A stretch of 6,146 bases of DNA from Desulfobacteraceae bacterium (GTDB lineage Bacteria; Desulfobacterota; DSM-4660; Desulfatiglandales; Desulfatiglandaceae). Each line of letters begins with the position of its first letter. Position 1 is the stretch's first letter. A model generated the notes under the pieces. That model was not told the DNA's origin, did no database searches, and saw only the letters and a program-made list of their open reading frames with translations. The DNA is taken from the NCBI GenBank assembly GCA_011048855.1, contig DSCZ01000248.1:1-6146 (forward strand), in the 5' to 3' direction. A program made the position numbers and the translations under genes. Positions 5,073 through 6,146 of this stretch are shown piece by piece.

Positions 5073-6089
5073 ATGGAAGAAATATTTCTGGATTGGTTAC
5101 GCGTAATGCCCCTGGCGGCAATTTTCGGAATCATTGCCGCATCCCTCTACGTGTTAAGCAGGGGCGCGGACCTCCTCGTCGACGAGGCCGTAGCGCTTTC
5201 CATACGTGCCGGAATCAGCAAGGTGATCATAGGAGCGACGATTATAAGCATTGGAACCACGCTGCCGGAGGCCTCTGTTTCTGTAATGTCCGCCATAAGC
5301 GGAGACCCTGAGCTTGCGCTTGGAAACGCCGTCGGATCCATCATCTGTGACACCGGTCTCATACTGGGGCTCGCAGCGCTCATAGGACCGATTCCGCTTG
5401 AGCCTCGCATCGCCAACAGGCAGGGATGGATACAGTTGGGCAGCGGCCTGCTCCTGGTTTTGTGTTCAATACCATATTCCCAACCAATGTCCGTTTTTTC
5501 CGCCGGCGGAAATCTTCCAAGGTACGCAGGCATAATGTTCGTGTTATTGTTGCTGTTATATCTATGGGTTTCCATACGGTGGGCGAAAAACACCAGTGAA
5601 TCGGCACGGCACGATGAAACAAGTTCAGGCGAATGCATTTCGATCCTCCTGAAAATCGCGCTCGGAATCGCCCTGGTTTTAATTTCCTCCAAAATCCTGA
5701 TACCAACCGTCCAGGAAACCGCTCTGCGTCTTTCGGTTCCCCGGGGAATCATAGCGGCCACCCTGGTAGCCTTTGGAACTTCTCTTCCCGAATTCGTCAC
5801 TGCCATAACTGCTGTCCGAAAAGGCTACGGCGAAATCGCGCTCGGAAATATCATCGGGGCAGACATTCTGAACGTTTTGTTCGTCGCCGGTCTTTCAGCG
5901 GCCGTCACCCCGGGAGGGCTGGCTGCTTCGGGGGAATTTTTCAGGCTCCTGTTCCCTGCGATGCTGGCCATCCTGGCCGTGTTCAGAATAGGAATCGCAC
6001 TTTCCGACAAAACACTTACGCGGCCGTTCGGTGCACTGCTGCTCGTTATTTATCTTGCGACCACGGTTTTAAGCTACGTGATCATTTGA
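5073..6089 (+). CDS. Sodium/calcium (cation/Ca2+) exchanger family membrane protein, YrbG-like
   Basis: A 338-residue integral inner-membrane antiporter of the CaCA superfamily, expected to move Ca2+ or another cation against Na+ or H+. About ten hydrophobic segments are visible (roughly 12-35, 51-71, 85-104, 120-137, 151-169, 189-211, 225-247, 258-280, 289-309, 318-336). They fall in two halves joined by a charged loop at 171-188. Each half carries the signature alpha repeat: GTTLPE at 61-66 with GNAVGSIICD at 84-93, and GTSLPE at 235-240 with GNIIGADILN at 258-267. The key acidic residues are E66 and E240. Repeat 1 ends in D93 and repeat 2 in N267. ATG 5073 has GGGGGA at 5062-5067; an in-frame GTG at 5046 lacks a ribosome site and lies within a palindrome. 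The gene stands alone, and the transported ion cannot be told from sequence. Confidence 0.92.
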   Translation: MEEIFLDWLRVMPLAAIFGIIAASLYVLSRGADLLVDEAVALSIRAGISKVIIGATIISIGTTLPEASVSVMSAISGDPELALGNAVGSIICDTGLILGLAALIGPIPLEPRIANRQGWIQLGSGLLLVLCSIPYSQPMSVFSAGGNLPRYAGIMFVLLLLLYLWVSIRWAKNTSESARHDETSSGECISILLKIALGIALVLISSKILIPTVQETALRLSVPRGIIAATLVAFGTSLPEFVTAITAVRKGYGEIALGNIIGADILNVLFVAGLSAAVTPGGLAASGEFFRLLFPAMLAILAVFRIGIALSDKTLTRPFGALLLVIYLATTVLSYVII

Positions 6090-6146
6090 CCGCTACCTGA
6101 ACCTCGCCTGCCTCGACCTTGGAATACCAAATGGACACGATCTATA

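Noticed and set aside
5147..5806. 219-codon minus-strand ORF opposite the exchanger
   Set aside because: It is a shadow of a confident membrane-protein gene, with no family signature or ribosome site.
6131..6146. Possible start of a downstream plus-strand gene (ATG GAC ACG ATC TAT)
   Set aside because: Only 16 bases remain before the window edge and the ribosome site is weak, so it cannot be supported.

Overview
The window looks like chromosomal DNA of a Gram-negative, moderately GC-rich bacterium. A PAS/GAF histidine kinase with an AHHFNN-type H-box, a short-chain L-threonine 3-dehydrogenase and a YrbG-type cation exchanger together suggest a deltaproteobacterial (Desulfobacterota-like) host. 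That placement is inferred from protein style only, with no 16S or marker gene. No phage, plasmid, CRISPR or toxin-antitoxin module is visible, and I cannot support an undescribed multi-gene system.

Layout: the 3' end of an unrecognised plus-strand gene (1-126) is followed by a hairpin and then an AT-rich, strongly structured leader (about 230-453). Next is an orphan sensor histidine kinase (454-2625, +) with a vestigial receiver-like N-terminus, PAS-GAF-PAS sensors and HisKA/HATPase domains. A convergent minus-strand block follows. Read in its own direction it holds L-threonine 3-dehydrogenase (4108-3113), a translationally coupled 90-residue protein resembling the C-terminal winged-helix domain of B12-type radical SAM enzymes (3123-2851), and a class II tRNA-Ser with anticodon GGA and encoded CCA (2827-2733). 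The tRNA has its own plausible promoter inside the 3' end of the small gene.

Upstream of the dehydrogenase is a roughly 280-bp non-coding stretch with an interrupted 13-bp inverted repeat and a 9-bp direct repeat spaced by one helical turn. Beyond it lies the wreck of a hybrid histidine kinase (4390-4740, -): only the last part of the ATPase domain and the first strand/helix of a receiver survive. It abuts two 34-bp near-identical repeats flanking a small palindrome. The window ends with a CaCA-family Na+/Ca2+ (or H+/cation) exchanger (5073-6089, +) preceded by two adjacent palindromes.

The genes do not form one pathway. The links that can be supported are coupling of the dehydrogenase to the small winged-helix protein, and the presence of one intact and one decayed sensor kinase. 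The observations most worth a second look are the free-standing radical-SAM-tail-like protein, the swapped Asp/Asn ligand positions in the exchanger, the structured kinase leader, the paired palindromes before the exchanger and the short repeat family beside the pseudogene.
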